Below are positions 1 through 22,500 of a DNA stretch of 64,000 nt, in pieces. Position 1 is the first letter of the stretch. Each line of letters begins with the position of its first letter. Both the position numbers and the translations under genes were made by a program. The DNA is taken from assembly GCA_031841125.1 (NCBI GenBank), contig CM063106.1, positions 11,842,001 to 11,906,000 on the forward strand. The letters are read 5' to 3'. The notes under the pieces were generated by a model. It was not told the DNA's origin. It saw nothing but the letters and a program-made list of their open reading frames with translations, and made no database searches. The DNA is from Acanthococcus lagerstroemiae. Taxonomy: Eukaryota > Arthropoda > Insecta > Hemiptera > Eriococcidae.

Positions 1-235
1 ATAAATTTTAATTTTTTCACATTTTCGGCTGATCCCAGGCTAAACTCCTCAGTGTTCAAATAATATGCTCTGGCATATTTTTTTCTGTCACAGTTCAATG
101 GGAATATCGATCATATTTTTGCGAATCATAAAATTCCCAGTAAAATCTAAAATGAGTCCTTATGTGTTAATGTGTTTGTGCATATTTTCGCATATTTGCA
201 TTATTCTTAGGGAATACTGGAGGATATTTTACAAA

Positions 236-345
236 TGGACGCTGTTCAACAAAAGGGAACCAACTAACATTTGTAAATAAAATGAGTTATTAGTATCGTT
301 GGAAAGAGTATAAAATGTAGAATTTTTCAAAATTGGGTCCCTGAA
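236..345 (+). repeat. Partial copy of the 250-bp GGACGCTGTT MITE
   Basis: It begins with the terminal motif GACGCTGTTCAACAAAAGGG and continues with the same interior (GAGTTATTAGTATCGTTGG, then GAATTTTTCAAAATTGGG) seen in the complete copies near 7.9, 8.9 and 56.4 kb. The second terminus is absent. The copy gives way to unrelated sequence and then a foldback element, so it is truncated. Confidence 0.75.
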
Positions 346-389
346 CTTATAGGTTCTTGAGTTAGCGCATACGCCATTCTGGAGCTTAG

Positions 390-464
390 TGTGCCTGTCA
401 ATGCCAAATTGACTGTACGGTACGCTCCGTGTAGTCGGATCTCGGATTTGGCATCCATGGGCAC
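390..464. repeat. Foldback (palindromic) repeat, compact copy
   Basis: Two arms, GTGCCTGTCAATGCCAAATT and its imperfect reverse complement ending in CATGGGCAC, meet at a centre GTACGGTACGCTCCGTG. The same core recurs near 3.65, 4.85, 32.0 and 43.1 kb, so this is a dispersed family able to form a long hairpin. Confidence 0.8.
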
Positions 465-480
465 AATACACTCCAATATT

Positions 481-889
481 CGGACCTAGCAACGTAGTGG
501 CTGACTTCTGGTGGAAGTTTTTAACAACATCCGTTTACACACTATTACTAACGCACGCACATACGTCGCTTTTATCAACGTTAGGATGAATATCAAAGCT
601 AATAGAACATGACGTGAAAAATTTCAATTTTCGAGTGACTCTGCACTAATTCCAGTAAATTTTTTCGCAAAAACTTGTCCTAAATATTATTTAACCGTTA
701 TTGGGCTATCTATTTTCACTTGGCTTGCTATCATAAATGAATTTTTGACAAAATTGGAACGAAACGAAAATCACGATTTTCCCATTTAAATGCATGGAGA
801 CGTTCACTGCTACCTATCCCAACGTTGGTAACGTTGGTGCGGCAAGGGGGAAGACTCGATGCTAGCGCTACACCGCGCTGCTAGGTCCG
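481..889. mobile_element. MITE with CGGACCTAGCA termini
   Basis: The element starts CGGACCTAGCA and ends TGCTAGGTCCG, an inverted pair. It contains TTATCAACGTTAGGAT and GATGCTAGCGC blocks shared with a shorter copy at 3706-3875. No open frame of note is present. The target duplication is unclear, and the superfamily cannot be assigned. Confidence 0.6.
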
Positions 890-945
890 AATGGCGTGTG
901 AGCGTACTTAGGCTTTATAGGTAGATTCTTTTGAAATGGAAAGTG

Positions 946-990
946 GCCGCTGTTAAGCAAAAACTGATCAAGTGACATCTGTTGACAGAA
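946..990 (+). repeat. Fragment of a GGACGCTGTT MITE terminus
   Basis: GGCCGCTGTTAAGCAAAAAC followed by CAAGTGACAT matches the end of the MITE at 8853-9096. The rest of the element is not present, so this is a terminus only. Confidence 0.55.
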
Positions 991-1364
991 TGATATGAGT
1001 CCAAACCAGGGATGGGCCTTGATTATACAATCTCTAGTCAAAGGGATAGGCGTAAAGAAAAAACTCTACATAGATTCTAGGCTTCCTATTTTTATTCCCC
1101 AAAGAATGCAAAATATGCGCATAAAAAATTCCTTTTTTTTTTTTTTGTGAAATATGCCAAAAAAGTTCCCTACAAGCCCAAAATATTAATTATGGGTGTC
1201 ATTTTACAGGGAAAAATGAGACAAATATGGTAAGCTCCTCAAAATAAGGAAATAATCCGATCTAAGCATCCGATCAACCGCAATACACACTGGACATTGA
1301 AAAATCGCATGATTCTTTTTTTTGGCTTACTACAAAAGCGTTTGAAACCAGTGCATTGCAGCTA

Positions 1365-1835
1365 AAAATTTTAGCTTCGGCTTTTGGCTTCAACTTTTGA
1401 CCTTGAAAAATACGGATTTGGCTTTCTGCTTTCGGCTTTTAAGAAAAATTTGGCTGGCTTTCAGCTTTTTGGCTTCTTTAGTCTTTACTGATAAAAATAC
1501 TTAATTTCCGTTGCCCAATACCCTAAAGACAAAACGTACAAACAAATTGCAGTCGTTGCTGATATTTTGAGCTAAAATTTGCCGTCAACTGACACCTGAG
1601 CTGAGGTCTTAAGGTTGAAGGAGAGAAAAAACAGTTCTCAAAAATATCACACACAAGAAAAATTGATAAGAGCTCACAAATTTATAGGTTTTTGAAAAGC
1701 CAAAAGAAAGCTGGAAAATGTTGGCTTCTTTCGGCTTTTGGCTTGTGAAGGTACAAATAAAGCTAGCTTTCAGCTTTTCTCTTATCAGTAAAAATTCCGC
1801 TAAATTTGGCTTTTGGCTTTCAGCTTTTGGCTGGC
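1365..1835. repeat. Degenerate GGCTTTTGGCTT simple-repeat tract
   Basis: Variants of GGCTTTTGGCTTTCAGCTTTT recur here in two clusters. On the opposite strand the same motif appears at 2690-2840 and 3000-3125, and again at 53.69-54.02 kb. No gene is visible in 1-5158. Short open frames through this tract are by-products of the biased repeat. Confidence 0.7.
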
Positions 1836-2254
1836 TGCAATTCACTGTTTGAAACAAAGCTTGTCCCAGGTCGTCAGTCGTCGTTCGTAATTTTTCCCCA
1901 ATTTTCTGATGTTTCAAAAAAAAATTCCCATAAAACTGGGAAATTTGTGTAAAAATTCCCAAAAATGCTCTGAAAAGAGTAAAATATGCTGAAATATGCT
2001 TTGTTTTTAGTCAGAATATTCGAAAATATTCCCAACTAAATAGGGCTCATTTTACAGGGAATTTTACAATTTGTAAAGATATGTTCGATATTCTCAATTT
2101 GGATCGCTAGAAAAAAACATTCATTTGAATAAAAATAGAAGTGCTATAGATTAGGTACTATTTTTTCATGTAAACTATGTAATGCAAACTATTATTTATT
2201 TACAGTAAACTATGGAAACCATCTTGAAAATGATTATCTAGAGATGAGCAACCG

Positions 2255-2480
2255 GCACTTTTATTGGTTGGTTCTTGGTTGGTTACAGTTATGGTAACAA
2301 ATTATCATGAAATGGTTGGTTAACTGGTTATTAGTGGAATAACCAAGCTGACCTAGTTATTGGTTACAGTTACTGGTTACTTCAGACTTCTATGAAGTAG
2401 TTGGTTAACCGGTTACTTGATGGGTTACTACTATGGTCAGACTTCTATGAAGTGGCTGGTTAACCAGTTACTTTACTGGT
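2255..2480. repeat. Degenerate TGGTTAACCGGTTAC repeat
   Basis: GGTTGGTTAACTGGTTAC-like words repeat with ACTTCTATGAAGT spacers. This is a low-complexity tandem tract with no coding character. Confidence 0.6.
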
Positions 2481-2689
2481 CAACTTTCCCGGTTTGTAAA
2501 ATGATGAAAAGAACTAAATTTATTCTATCTGTTATTTTCCATCAGGTAAGACTATGTCAAAAATTTCCAATTTACTGGCATGGCGCATTCAATGGGAAAT
2601 TTTAGGGCGAACAGTACCAATTTTTCATCAAAATTGATAGTTCTCGAGGTAATCCGCAAGAAAGTAAAAACGCCTCAAGCGCAATGCAA

Positions 2690-3125
2690 AGCTGCAAACA
2701 TAGGAATAGGAGCTGAAAGCCGAAAGCTAAAAGCCAAAAAAGCCGTATTTTTGAGGAAGCCAAAAGCCAAAAGCCAAATTCGAATCCAAAAAATGTACTG
2801 GTGCTGGGAAGCTGAAAGCTGAAAGCAAAAAATTGTTTTCAGCTTATTTTCGGCTTCTATGTTTTGAATAAGTGATAACAAGCCAAATCCAATAAACAAC
2901 AACTTTGGTGCTCATCTGGTACCAGTAGGCCAGTACAGTAAGCGGTAGGGCCGGTAACTGGTAAGCCTCCCCTGACGCCCTGATTCAGTTTGTTTATAAA
3001 AGTTGAAAGTCAAAAGCCGAAAGCAGAAAAAAAACCATATTTTTGTGGAATCTGAAACCGGAATCCGAATTGGAAAAACCTGGCCCAATATAAAAGCTAA
3101 AAGCTGGAAGCTAAGCTGAAAGCGG
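2690..3125. repeat. Degenerate AAGCCAAAAGC repeat tract
   Basis: This is the reverse-strand version of the GGCTTTTGG tract upstream, with AGCTGAAAGC and AAAGCCAAAAGCC words. It yields lysine-rich spurious frames. Confidence 0.65.
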
Positions 3126-3705
3126 AAGTTTTATTGTTGGGCCTCCAAGCCCTGCATAGGAAGTTTGGCAATAGCAGCGCGTCCGGCATATGGCAGAACG
3201 TGGAAACGCGCGAAGACAGACACAATAGTTTTCTTCCAATACCTACTTTTCATCTCTTTCTCTGGACATGGACCTAATTCGGGCTGTGCATCCATCAGAG
3301 CGCGTCGTTATCGAGTCGAAGTGATAAGTAGCAAAAGGTGAATCTCTGCATTTCTCCCATTAATGTACATACTCATTAAAATTGAAATATCTCGAGAAAT
3401 AAGACGTTTTTAAAGTATTTAAAGAGAAAATAATTTTTTGAACAAAGAATTTTCTTTTGATTAAAACTATTTTTATAGCTAGATTCCAAAATTTTGCTGC
3501 ATGTGTCAAAAACTTCACCTTTTGGTCGCTGATAAGACGATAAGAGTAGTCGATAAGCGCTTCCCGGCTCGAATGGTAGAGCACTGTAAGTGTAAACATG
3601 GGTATAATCATCTGCCATTTTGATTCACGCTGCGCCCGTCAATGCCAAATTGACTATGCGGTACTGATGCGGTACGCTCTTTGAATGTTTGAATATTATA
3701 ATATT

Positions 3706-3875
3706 CGGACTTCCCAAGATTCAACAGAACCTTATCAACGTCAGGATTACATGAGATGCTAGCATTGTTTACGTACAGTGTATCCTAACGTTGATAAGAA
3801 TTCTATGTCACTATTTCCTGAAGTGCGGAAAGGGAGGAAGGCCGATGCTAGCGCGCCATCGGTCTGGGAAGTCCG
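3706..3875. mobile_element. Short MITE with CGGACTTCCCA termini
   Basis: It starts CGGACTTCCCA and ends TGGGAAGTCCG, an exact inverted pair. It shares TTATCAACGT and CGATGCTAGCGC with the longer relative at 481-889 and contains an internal inverted CTTATCAACG/CGTTGATAAG pair. Confidence 0.65.
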
Positions 3876-3904
3876 AATTACTACGTAAACGTAATAGTTA
3901 GGGC

Positions 3905-4560
3905 TAGGAAAAATATGCTTTGCCATATTTTTTTCCATTGCGCCACAGTGGGTTATGTTTGGTATCTGGACGAATCAGAAGATTTTGAGTAAAATGAGCT
4001 GCGCATATTTTTCAAAAATTGGCATATTTTGATTCTCTGAGCATATTTTGGCATATTTTAGCTGATTTTTCAGCATATTAGGGAATATTTCACTGAAATT
4101 CACAATTTTGAAGAATATTTGCCAATTTTTTTCACTGTTCATGATCAACACTGTTAAATTGCATGTTACAAGAAAAAGGTCTCAGTGTATAGTTACCAAT
4201 GAGGCCTTTTTCTTCTGACACATCACAATTCTTGAAAAATTAAAATTAATTGAAAAACATAAGAGCATGAGAACATGACATTTCTGCCATCCAAAAAATA
4301 ATTGACGTACGTTCTATGAGAGCTAAATGGAACATACGTCAATTATTTTTGTACGGCAGATTTGCTGGATCACAATGCTCTGTATTTACAGAGGAAAGAA
4401 AGAGCTTTAAAAAATCTGTGATTTGATACCCATATTGCAAAAGCATATTTTGGCATATTCTTGGTTTTTGGAGAATATTTTTAGCATATTTTTATCAGTA
4501 ATGCGGCAAATTTTATGCGCATATTTTACATTTTTTTGAGCATATTTTTCCTAGCCCTAG
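3905..4560. repeat. GCATATTTT-rich degenerate array
   Basis: Dozens of CATATTTT and GCATATTTTGG words on one strand flank a separate hairpin. The same words occur near 70-220, 1080-1260 and 1920-2060. No gene is seen. Confidence 0.6.
4284..4359. repeat. 76-bp strong hairpin
   Basis: CTGCCATCCAAAAAATAATT and the following bases pair with the reverse complement ending CGGCAG. The stem is about 33 bp with four or five mismatches, closed by a short loop around TATGAGAGCTAAAT. The size and shape suit a pre-miRNA-like foldback or a tiny MITE. Only the fold is visible. Confidence 0.55.
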
Positions 4561-5158
4561 TAATAGTCAAAGCTCAAAGGGTACGCTCTGTTAAAAGTAT
4601 CAAGTTAAGTATGGGCTGTTCGGTTCTTAATCGTGACTGCAAACCGCTCACACCACATGTATGCACGTGTAGCTGGTGCCGAATCGTATTTTCGAGAATG
4701 TTTCCATGATAACGTTTTTTCGCTCGAGATGTTTCAGTTGTTTTAAAAGGGGCACTGTAAAAATGGTTATGAATAAAAAGGTGTAAATTTTATGTCAGCG
4801 TGGTTAATTTTAGAGTAGTAAATGTTCACACGCTCCGCATTGTCAGATTCGGTATCCACGGGCACCCTGTGAATCAAAATGGCGGATGATTATACTCATG
4901 TTTGTAGTGCCTTACTAATGGTGAATTAGTTTCCCCATTACACTACGACTGATAAGATACGAAGTTTTTTCTGTTTTCTTTTGATTATTTATTTGAATTT
5001 GTATTTGCAGTTAATTTGAAGTTTTTCCTGATTATTCGTTATTTCTTCCAATTTATAATTTATACATCAGTAGAACTTTTGTAATGAGCAAATAGTTCAC
5101 TGCTTGTTATTGTTTCAGTCGTTCGAGAGAGATAAGTAGCATTTGTACGTAGACGAAA

Positions 5159-6427
5159 ATGAAAGGAAAAAAAGATGCTTTCAAGTTGAAAAAGAAAAAG
5201 TGAGTTCTATGATAATCCTATTTGGATGACTTAACTACGTTGATTAATCAATGCATCAGATCTTGTATTTTCGTGTACAACAAAGTCAGCAATCGAATTG
5301 TTTGTTACAGAACGAAATTAGAATCAGTTGCGGGTAACGATTCCGCAATTAGAAAAGCAAAAAAAGTAAAGAAAATCAAGAAAATTGCTAGTAATAGCGA
5401 AGTCGCAGCGGTAGTCAAAGAGGAATTTGTCGTACCCCAATGCAAAGAAATGTTGTGTAAACGAATACCTTCACGTCAACAGATATGGAACCAGTATTTG
5501 AAAACTTTCTACGAAATCGAAAAACTGAATCAGGATCAAAAACAAATCATGGAATTTTGCTTGAATAAGAGTCTAACGCCTCCGAAGAGAAAACGTCGAT
5601 TTTTGGTAATTAGTCGTTCGATTCCAGTACCGATTTCATTTGTTAGTTATGGCTCGTGTAGTTTCGGGACCCGTTGACCTTAAACGGTAAGCGATATTGA
5701 GCTATCGTTTATTGGGAAATTGGGAAATTTTTCCCACAAACATCGTTTTGAGAATAGCGTGAAACTGGCTGCAGAAGAGGCGCTGTAGTTGGGTTTTTGC
5801 AAGTTGACAGTATTAGCTAATAACGTAGTTGACTGTTGGTGCGTTCATTTGATCCGGATCATCGAGCAATATGAAAAATGAATGCCTTCGGTGTGTAGGA
5901 ATAACCCATATGAATTACTTGTATGTTCTCATGGGCATTAATTATTTCACACTGCAGAAAAATACTCGAAACAACCATTGACAAAGGCGTCTAAAATTGC
6001 AGACAATCGATGTAAACCTAAAGAAAAATGTTATTAGCTGTGTTATTATTTTTTTATTACTTGTTTTTTTCAGAATTTTATTCGTAACTGTTTCGTGAAG
6101 CAGGCTGAAATGTCGGACGAGCAGATCAACGAGCTGTTCGATTTACTATTGAAAAAGTATGACGAATATAAGTCGGGGACCTACTGTATTCCGGATACCG
6201 GTAATCACGTTTCCGAAACGGAATCTTGTTTGAAATCGCGTAAAAAAGAGAGGAAATTGCTGTATCGTACTTCTAATGCTAATCCTGAAAGTTCGACGAA
6301 AATGGAAAACCAGTCGGCACCGGTCAAGGATGAAGAAAAATGGGAAAGAACCAAATCAAGAAAGAGAAAACGAGCGAGAGCCGTGAAATTGGAAATCACG
6401 AGTCACGATGAACAAATGAGCAAATGA
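5159..6427 (+). CDS. Lysine-rich, probably nuclear protein of unknown function (229 aa, 3 exons)
   Basis: I do not recognise the family. Coding exons 5159-5199, 5311-5605 and 6074-6427 join in frame (41 + 295 + 354 nt) through introns with GTGAGT and GTAATT donors and TTACAG and TTTCAG acceptors, ending in TGA. The start is the ATG after CGAAA; the first exon encodes MKGKKDAFKLKKK. The protein is very basic, with a Lys-rich stretch at 29-38 (RKAKKVKKIKK), a PPKRKRR cluster at 104-110 and KSRKRKRARAVK near the C terminus. These look like nuclear localisation signals. Two amphipathic stretches (about 70-98 and 122-145, DEQINELFDLLLKKY) look helical. A nuclear or nucleolar role is inference from composition only. 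No AATAAA is evident soon after the stop. Confidence 0.75.
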
Positions 6428-7868
6428 ATCAAAAAGTTGCCGGTGTTCAGTTTTTATTTGAGCTATTTTTTTTCTGGTTCTTAGCTAATTTGTTAAAAAA
6501 ATAGCTATGGTTCCTTTTCTCTTTTCCTTTTTCGTATGTATTTTTCGTGAGGACGAGGTTTCATCATTTGCAAGTATTATGTAGGAATTTGCGGATGTAT
6601 TGTATCTGCGGTTACACTCTGAAATATGCGACATCGACGCTGGCACCGCGTTGTCTGCTCAGCGAGTAGAGTCGCGAATGTCATTCTGAAATTTTTAACG
6701 AAGTGTAACGTTTACGTTTTATGTATCGTTATTCGCTTATTTTTACCTTTCAGTGTCACTGCAGCTCTTTGAATTTGTTTTTTCTTTGTTTTACTTTCCT
6801 ATATTGCTTGTGTTTCGTGACTCGAAATATGTATATAGAAGATTGTAATAATTTTTTTATTTTATTATCATTCATCGGTAACAAAGTGACTGGACCTATT
6901 CGTATCTTGTTAAGTTTGTTGTGTGGAGGGCTATGGTCTTGATGGGGGGGACTTGATCTCCATCATCTGAGTTGGTAAATGGCTCAGTTGGAAAATTTTT
7001 AAATTTCACCTCTTTAATGAATTTTCTTCGCTACGGCCCTGGTTATGTGTGGTACTGTCTTATGTACGTATCTATTTTGGTAATGGTATTGAGAACACGC
7101 TGAATCTATTAATCTAGTGATATAACCGTATATCAGAAGTTACGCTGAAATCGTATTTTATTGAGAAAGTCCACAAAATGTGGGTGTCTATCGAAGCATC
7201 AGAGCTGGGTAATGTTCAGGAACGACGAAATCCATTAAGGTCGCGGACAGGAATGGTGGGCCAAGGCCCATTAGGCCGTCGTCCAAAAGGGTAAAAAGGC
7301 CGGTCAGCTAGTGGCATTCAGTAATAATTAACACAAAAATTTGTGCATGTGAGCCGTTTTCACGTTTCTTTCCCAGGCCACTACAAAAGCCCTACAGCTT
7401 CTGATTACCATAAGAAAGTATTAACGTGACGTTTCGTTACGTTACTGGTAACAGTCCCATAAAGTACAATCCTAGTTTCAAGTTTCCTTCCGTTCAGTTC
7501 AGTGTATGTAGGTACCTAGTGTATCTATGTATATGTATTAAAATTTATGTAATAGTAGGGTAGACCTTAGTTACTTTTGGTGAAAGAAAAATTCATTCTT
7601 TCGGTTAGCATGCCCCCTAGATCGGTTCTATACCTTTAGAAACATTTTCTGCTGAGTTGGAGCAAACCGGTAAAGGAACTAAAAGTAAAACCCCCATGCT
7701 TCAAGGAGGTTGAAGTTCTTTTGGGAAAATTAACATTCATTTTGGGAACTCAAGCTTTTATCGAGGGAGGAGCCCCTTCATATGAGCCTAAAAATCATTT
7801 TCTTCCTCGATTTGGGATTTTCAGGATCTCTGGATTCGTTCCCGAGTTCTTTCCCCTTTGCTTTTTTC
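6428..7868. other. Intergenic, no gene seen
   Basis: This stretch follows the lysine-rich gene and includes its likely 3' UTR. A transposon-like fragment near 7230-7330 (GGCCAAGGCCCATTAGGCC) is the only patterned part. Short frames lack codon bias or splice context. Confidence 0.5.
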
Positions 7869-7872
7869 ACTT

Positions 7873-8124
7873 GGATGCTGTTCAACAAAAGGGAACCAAT
7901 CCACAAAATACGCTTTTTGAGAACACGTGATTCGAATTCGAAGTTCAAGAGCCATGTAGAAACTATATGGCATTGCGTTTACTGATAAGCTTTTTTCAAC
8001 GTGAGTACACATTTTTGAATTGGGGGCCCAATTTTGAAAAATTCTACGTTTTACGCTCTTTCCAACGATACTAATAACTCATTTTGTTTGATGTGGGTTT
8101 GTTCCCTTTTGTTGAACAGCGTCC
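7873..8124 (+). mobile_element. Complete MITE (252 bp) with ACTT target duplication
   Basis: Termini GGATGCTGTTCAACAAAAGG and, inverted, TTTGTTGAACAGCGTCC form TIRs of about 25 bp. The four bases before (ACTT, 7869-7872) and after (ACTT, 8125-8128) are identical. The interior matches the copy at 56399-56646 in the same order. No coding capacity is present, so it is non-autonomous. Confidence 0.85.
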
Positions 8125-8536
8125 ACTTGGACTTTATAGGGGCTAAGTTTCAATTATTTCAATTTTGTTCCAGTTTTCTCATTATTTATGTCTGAATGAG
8201 GGTTTCTTGGTTGCCGAGTTCATTTTTGGAGTTCTTTTCCGCTTCTTCATTACTTTTTGGGCTGCAGGGGGGCTGATCTTCAATTATCCCAATTTCTACG
8301 TTCTTTGTTTAAAAAAAAGTTTTATAGGTAAATGAATTCATTTTTGGCGTTCTTTCCTCTTCCGTTTACCCTTTGGGCTTCGCAGGAAGCTGATTTTCAA
8401 TTAGATATTCTACTTTGAGATCAGCAATTTCATTTATCGGAAGGGGTAGGCGCGAATATCGTTTCGTTGTTAGAAAAGGTAGGCGGAAGGTGTTGTATAA
8501 AGCTCTATGTGAATTTATCAGGATGTAATATGTATC

Positions 8537-8554
8537 GGGGGGGGGGGGGGGGGC
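8537..8554. repeat. Poly-G run of about 18 bp
   Basis: An uninterrupted G run follows GTATCG. Similar runs occur at 13133 (C), 33730 and 37560 (G). Such homopolymers are prone to length error in assemblies. Confidence 0.7.
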
Positions 8555-8852
8555 TGGATTCGGAACTCGGATACTTAGAGCAGACCATTTTCTGGAGTAG
8601 ACAGAGCTTGAAGAAAATTACTTGCCGTAGCTGAGGTCGGAAGCAAGGACCTTTTTTTTTGCTGGAGCCAAAGCAAAAGTAAATTTTAGCATCATGATGG
8701 AGTCAGGGACAAGGATTGGCTCTCGCTTCGACTTCGGCCCCAGCCCTTTCATTTATCCCTTTCTCCTCTTCCCCCTCTTTGACTTCTATCTGTACGCGTT
8801 CTGTCTCTAACGTAAACTTAAACGGTAGTTGGTAACGGTATAATATAAATTT

Positions 8853-9096
8853 CGACGCTGTTAAGCAAAAAGGACTCAAGCGACATTTGTCTACACAATG
8901 ACTGTGTTATTACTTATTAGTATCGTTGGAAAGAGCGTGAAAAGTAGAATTTTTCAAAATTGGGACCCTCGATACAAAAATGTGTACCCACGTTGAAAAA
9001 AGATTATCAGTAAACGCTATGTCCGTAAACGTTATGTTTTCTAAAAAAAAAAAAAAAATATTTTATTGCTTAAGTTCTTTTTGCTTAACTGCGGCC
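8853..9096 (-). mobile_element. Diverged MITE copy, inverted interior
   Basis: The ends CGACGCTGTTAAGCAAAAAG and CTTTTTGCTTAACTGCGGCC are inverted repeats. The interior runs opposite to the 7873 copy (TTATTAGTATCGTTGGAAAG near the left end). A poly-A stretch interrupts it near 9043. The target duplication has decayed. Confidence 0.75.
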
Positions 9097-9299
9097 ACTG
9101 ACTGAGAAGTGGCTGGTCTGAGTCTGATGAATGAATTCCTCCATTCAGTAGAGTTTAGGTCCTTTTTCACAGATCACTCTTGATGAACATACGGTGATTT
9201 GGCGTTGTACGATCGGATGGAGTTCTACGTTTGGCAACATCTTCGCTATTTGACCTTCTCGTGACCTTTTTGTCCTTTCAATGGGTTTTTTGGGTGGGC

Positions 9300-19548
<10,249 letters not shown>

Positions 19549-22500
19549 TTTTTCAAGTCCCGACCGAGGGCGACGCAATATTATCGACGTTTTTTTAGCC
19601 CCATAATCGTTGCAACACTCTTCGAATTCACGCGCTTGTAATTGTTTCTCAAAGATTCTAAAATTGAAAAACGTTCAAAAACTAGCTTTATATATTTGCA
19701 AACACAGTGGTCGCGGATGATCGTACATTCTACTATGGTAATACGTTTGAATTTTTGTGTTACTACCGTGTTGAAATTTCGCGTGCGTAAATATGGTTCG
19801 CTATTTAATGTTAATTAGGAAGCTACAGAGTATCTCCTAGTCGCTGTGAAATTAAATTTCATTTTACTGAGTGTTTGTATGTTTCGTTCAAAATGGTCGA
19901 ATGAGCCGAAGATTAGGCTGGAGTAGTATCGTTCCATGTCATAATTGCTTTGCTTGGGCCGTGCACCGTCGTCGCCGTTAGAAGAATGTATGAAAGCCCC
20001 CCGCCCGTCCCCCAAAGGTTTCGCCAGTTTCAAACGTTTTTGGCGGATCACAACATCGCATTCCCGGGTGGCAAAATTTGGAATAGAAAGTCTTGATTTT
20101 TTCTTTTGTTTTGTTCAGTCTGAAAGAATTGAAGAATTCTTGGCCTTCAGTAAAGTGTCAACAAAGAACACTTCGTAAACTTTGAAAATCTTATGTTGGA
20201 TGGTGACGTTGCTCCCTCTGCTGGCAAATACCTAGTTAAGAAGACATTCTTTCTAGTTCGAAAGAGACTAAATATTTTGTGTTAGTGGACAGCGTTGCTC
20301 CCTCAGATGACTGAATTCGAAATGGGAAGACATTGCTTCTTGTTCGGAAAAGTCCCAGGTCACATCCTCAGTGGGTAAAATACGAAAAATAACTTCGCCT
20401 GGTCAATTTTGAAAACATTCTTGTCAGGTGGCGATGACAGAATGTTTTCCAGTTGGCAGCATCACGATTGTGGAAGATTTCGTTCCTCTTGGCTCCTTTT
20501 GTCCAGCCTGAAAAAATTCACTGGAAGTGACAAATCGTATCATCGGTAAAATGTAAAAATTGAAGATATCCGCTCGGAAAATTCTCGGCCAAGTGATTGC
20601 ATGATTGACTTAGAAAAATCTGAAATAAAGAGACGTTTCCTTTACAGTTAGAAAGAGTTCTTGGCGGAAGGTAGAATCGCATCCTCAGAGGGTGAAATAT
20701 AAAAACAAGGCTGTTTTACTTTTCACTTTTGAAAAAAAAAACAAAAAAAAACACTAAGTAGAAACATGACATTGAGTAAAGGGAAATTTTTTCCTGCCAG
20801 TTTCTCAAGAATGATGGGAAATTCGTGTGATCACATGAACACCTCAGTTACAAGTAGCGTTAACAAGAAGTTCTCCCAGAGGGAGGGAGAGGTAAAATAT
20901 AGCCAGATCTATGAAATTGTGTCCGAAGTTTGATTTTTGATCTCATAAGTCAAAATCCGGTTTCGAGGTCAAAAATTTTGCGACTAAAACAGGTTTTGGG
21001 GGTCCAAAAATTTGCCTAAATTTCAGCATCACGAGGAAAGAAATCGAAAAAAAAGTCAGTTTTAAATGTAGAATTTTAAAGTATAAGTAATAAGTAAAAA
21101 TAAAAAGGTCGAAGCTTAAAGTTTGTCTAATTTTGACTTCTACAAGGATAAAACGAAGAACAAAGGTTGTGTTTCAGATGTTAATTGATGACGGGCTCTG
21201 AAATTTTATTTCCCCTTAGCTCTGGGGGATACCTCTAGTACGCCATTATCTGTTATAAAATTTAAAGGGTGAAAACGGTATTGTTCGTTGATTTTGAAAA
21301 CATACTTGGGTAGGCACAATCAGGAATTACTTCTGGGGAGGGGCTGAACCAGAGAAAAGTGGGGAGGGGGTAAATCTTATAGGAAAAAGTAAAATACTGA
21401 ACAAGAAAATGAGAAAGCTCTTGATAAATCTTGACTTGTAATTTTTAGCTTAAAATTCTATGTTCAGGCTTATTTCCGGGTAGGGGGATTATAGCCCCCC
21501 CCCCGATTGCGTCTATGAATACTGGCCTTATAGCATGACCGCCATCTTGCCTTTCTCCATGTGCTGCCGAATATTTTCTTTTTTTCAAAAATCAAATGAA
21601 CTTAAACATTTTCCCCGCTTTTCTATAGATCCAAAAAGGGAGGAAAGAACTTGAAATTAATTTTCATAGGTAGACTAAGAGTTATTGGATTTTTTGGAAA
21701 GTTAGAATTACAAGTGCAAAAAAAGCCAGTATGACTTTATAGAATTTTTTTATTTTTATTTATTTTTTCATGTAGTGCAGAGTATTACACAAATGGCTCT
21801 GTGTGGTGCAGTTTGTGTACTGCAGCACACCTATTGCCGGCCGTGCCTGGTAGTCAGCGTCCTTTTTCTCTCTTGGCTAGGTTTGATTTCAAGTTGGAAA
21901 ATCTGTAGACTCAAGCCTGCTCATTTATTCTGAAAACATTCTTGCCACGGGGCATAACATTGCGATTTGAGGTTGCCGAATCTGAAATTCTTTTCATGTT
22001 TAAACCATGCATCCTTACAGTTTGTGAAATACAGAAACTGAAAACTAGTCTTTCGCTTGTCAGTTTGAAAATATTCCAGCTAGCTGGCAACATGACGTTC
22101 TCGATCGGCAAAACTGGATTCTAAGCTGACAAGATCTAAGAAGTAACGAATTTTTGCCCATTAATTTGAAAGTTTTTACTAGGTGGCTTAATCGCGTTTC
22201 CAGTTGTGGTTAAAGGCCGAGGGAGGATTTTTGCCGCTTGTTGATTCGGAAACATTTTTGCCAGGTGGGAAAATCTGAAGAGAAAAAAATCACTTTTTGG
22301 TCTACTTCAAATAAACGTTCATCTATTGACAAAATTGAGCTAGAATTTTCTTTTTTATCGATCGGTAGTCCCATTCTCACCTGAACAGAAAACAGAAATC
22401 TTCGCTTCTGTTTGCTTAGACTGAGGATGTGATATTGCTACCTGACGAAAATTCTTTGAAACTCATCAAATAAAAATAAGTCGTTGCGTACTTTGCAAAT

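Larger units (their letters stand above)
3593..4913. mobile_element. Extended foldback element with about 100-bp inverted arms
   Basis: The left arm (about 3593-3690; GGGTATAATCATCTGCCATT, then CCCGTCAATGCCAAATTGAC) is the near reverse complement of the right arm (about 4825-4913; GTATCCACGGGCACC, then AAAATGGCGGATGATTATAC). In other copies the two arms abut. Here about 1.1 kb lies between them, including a small CGGAC-terminated MITE and an AT-rich GCATATTTT array. It is either a long-TIR element or a palindrome opened by later insertion. Confidence 0.6.
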
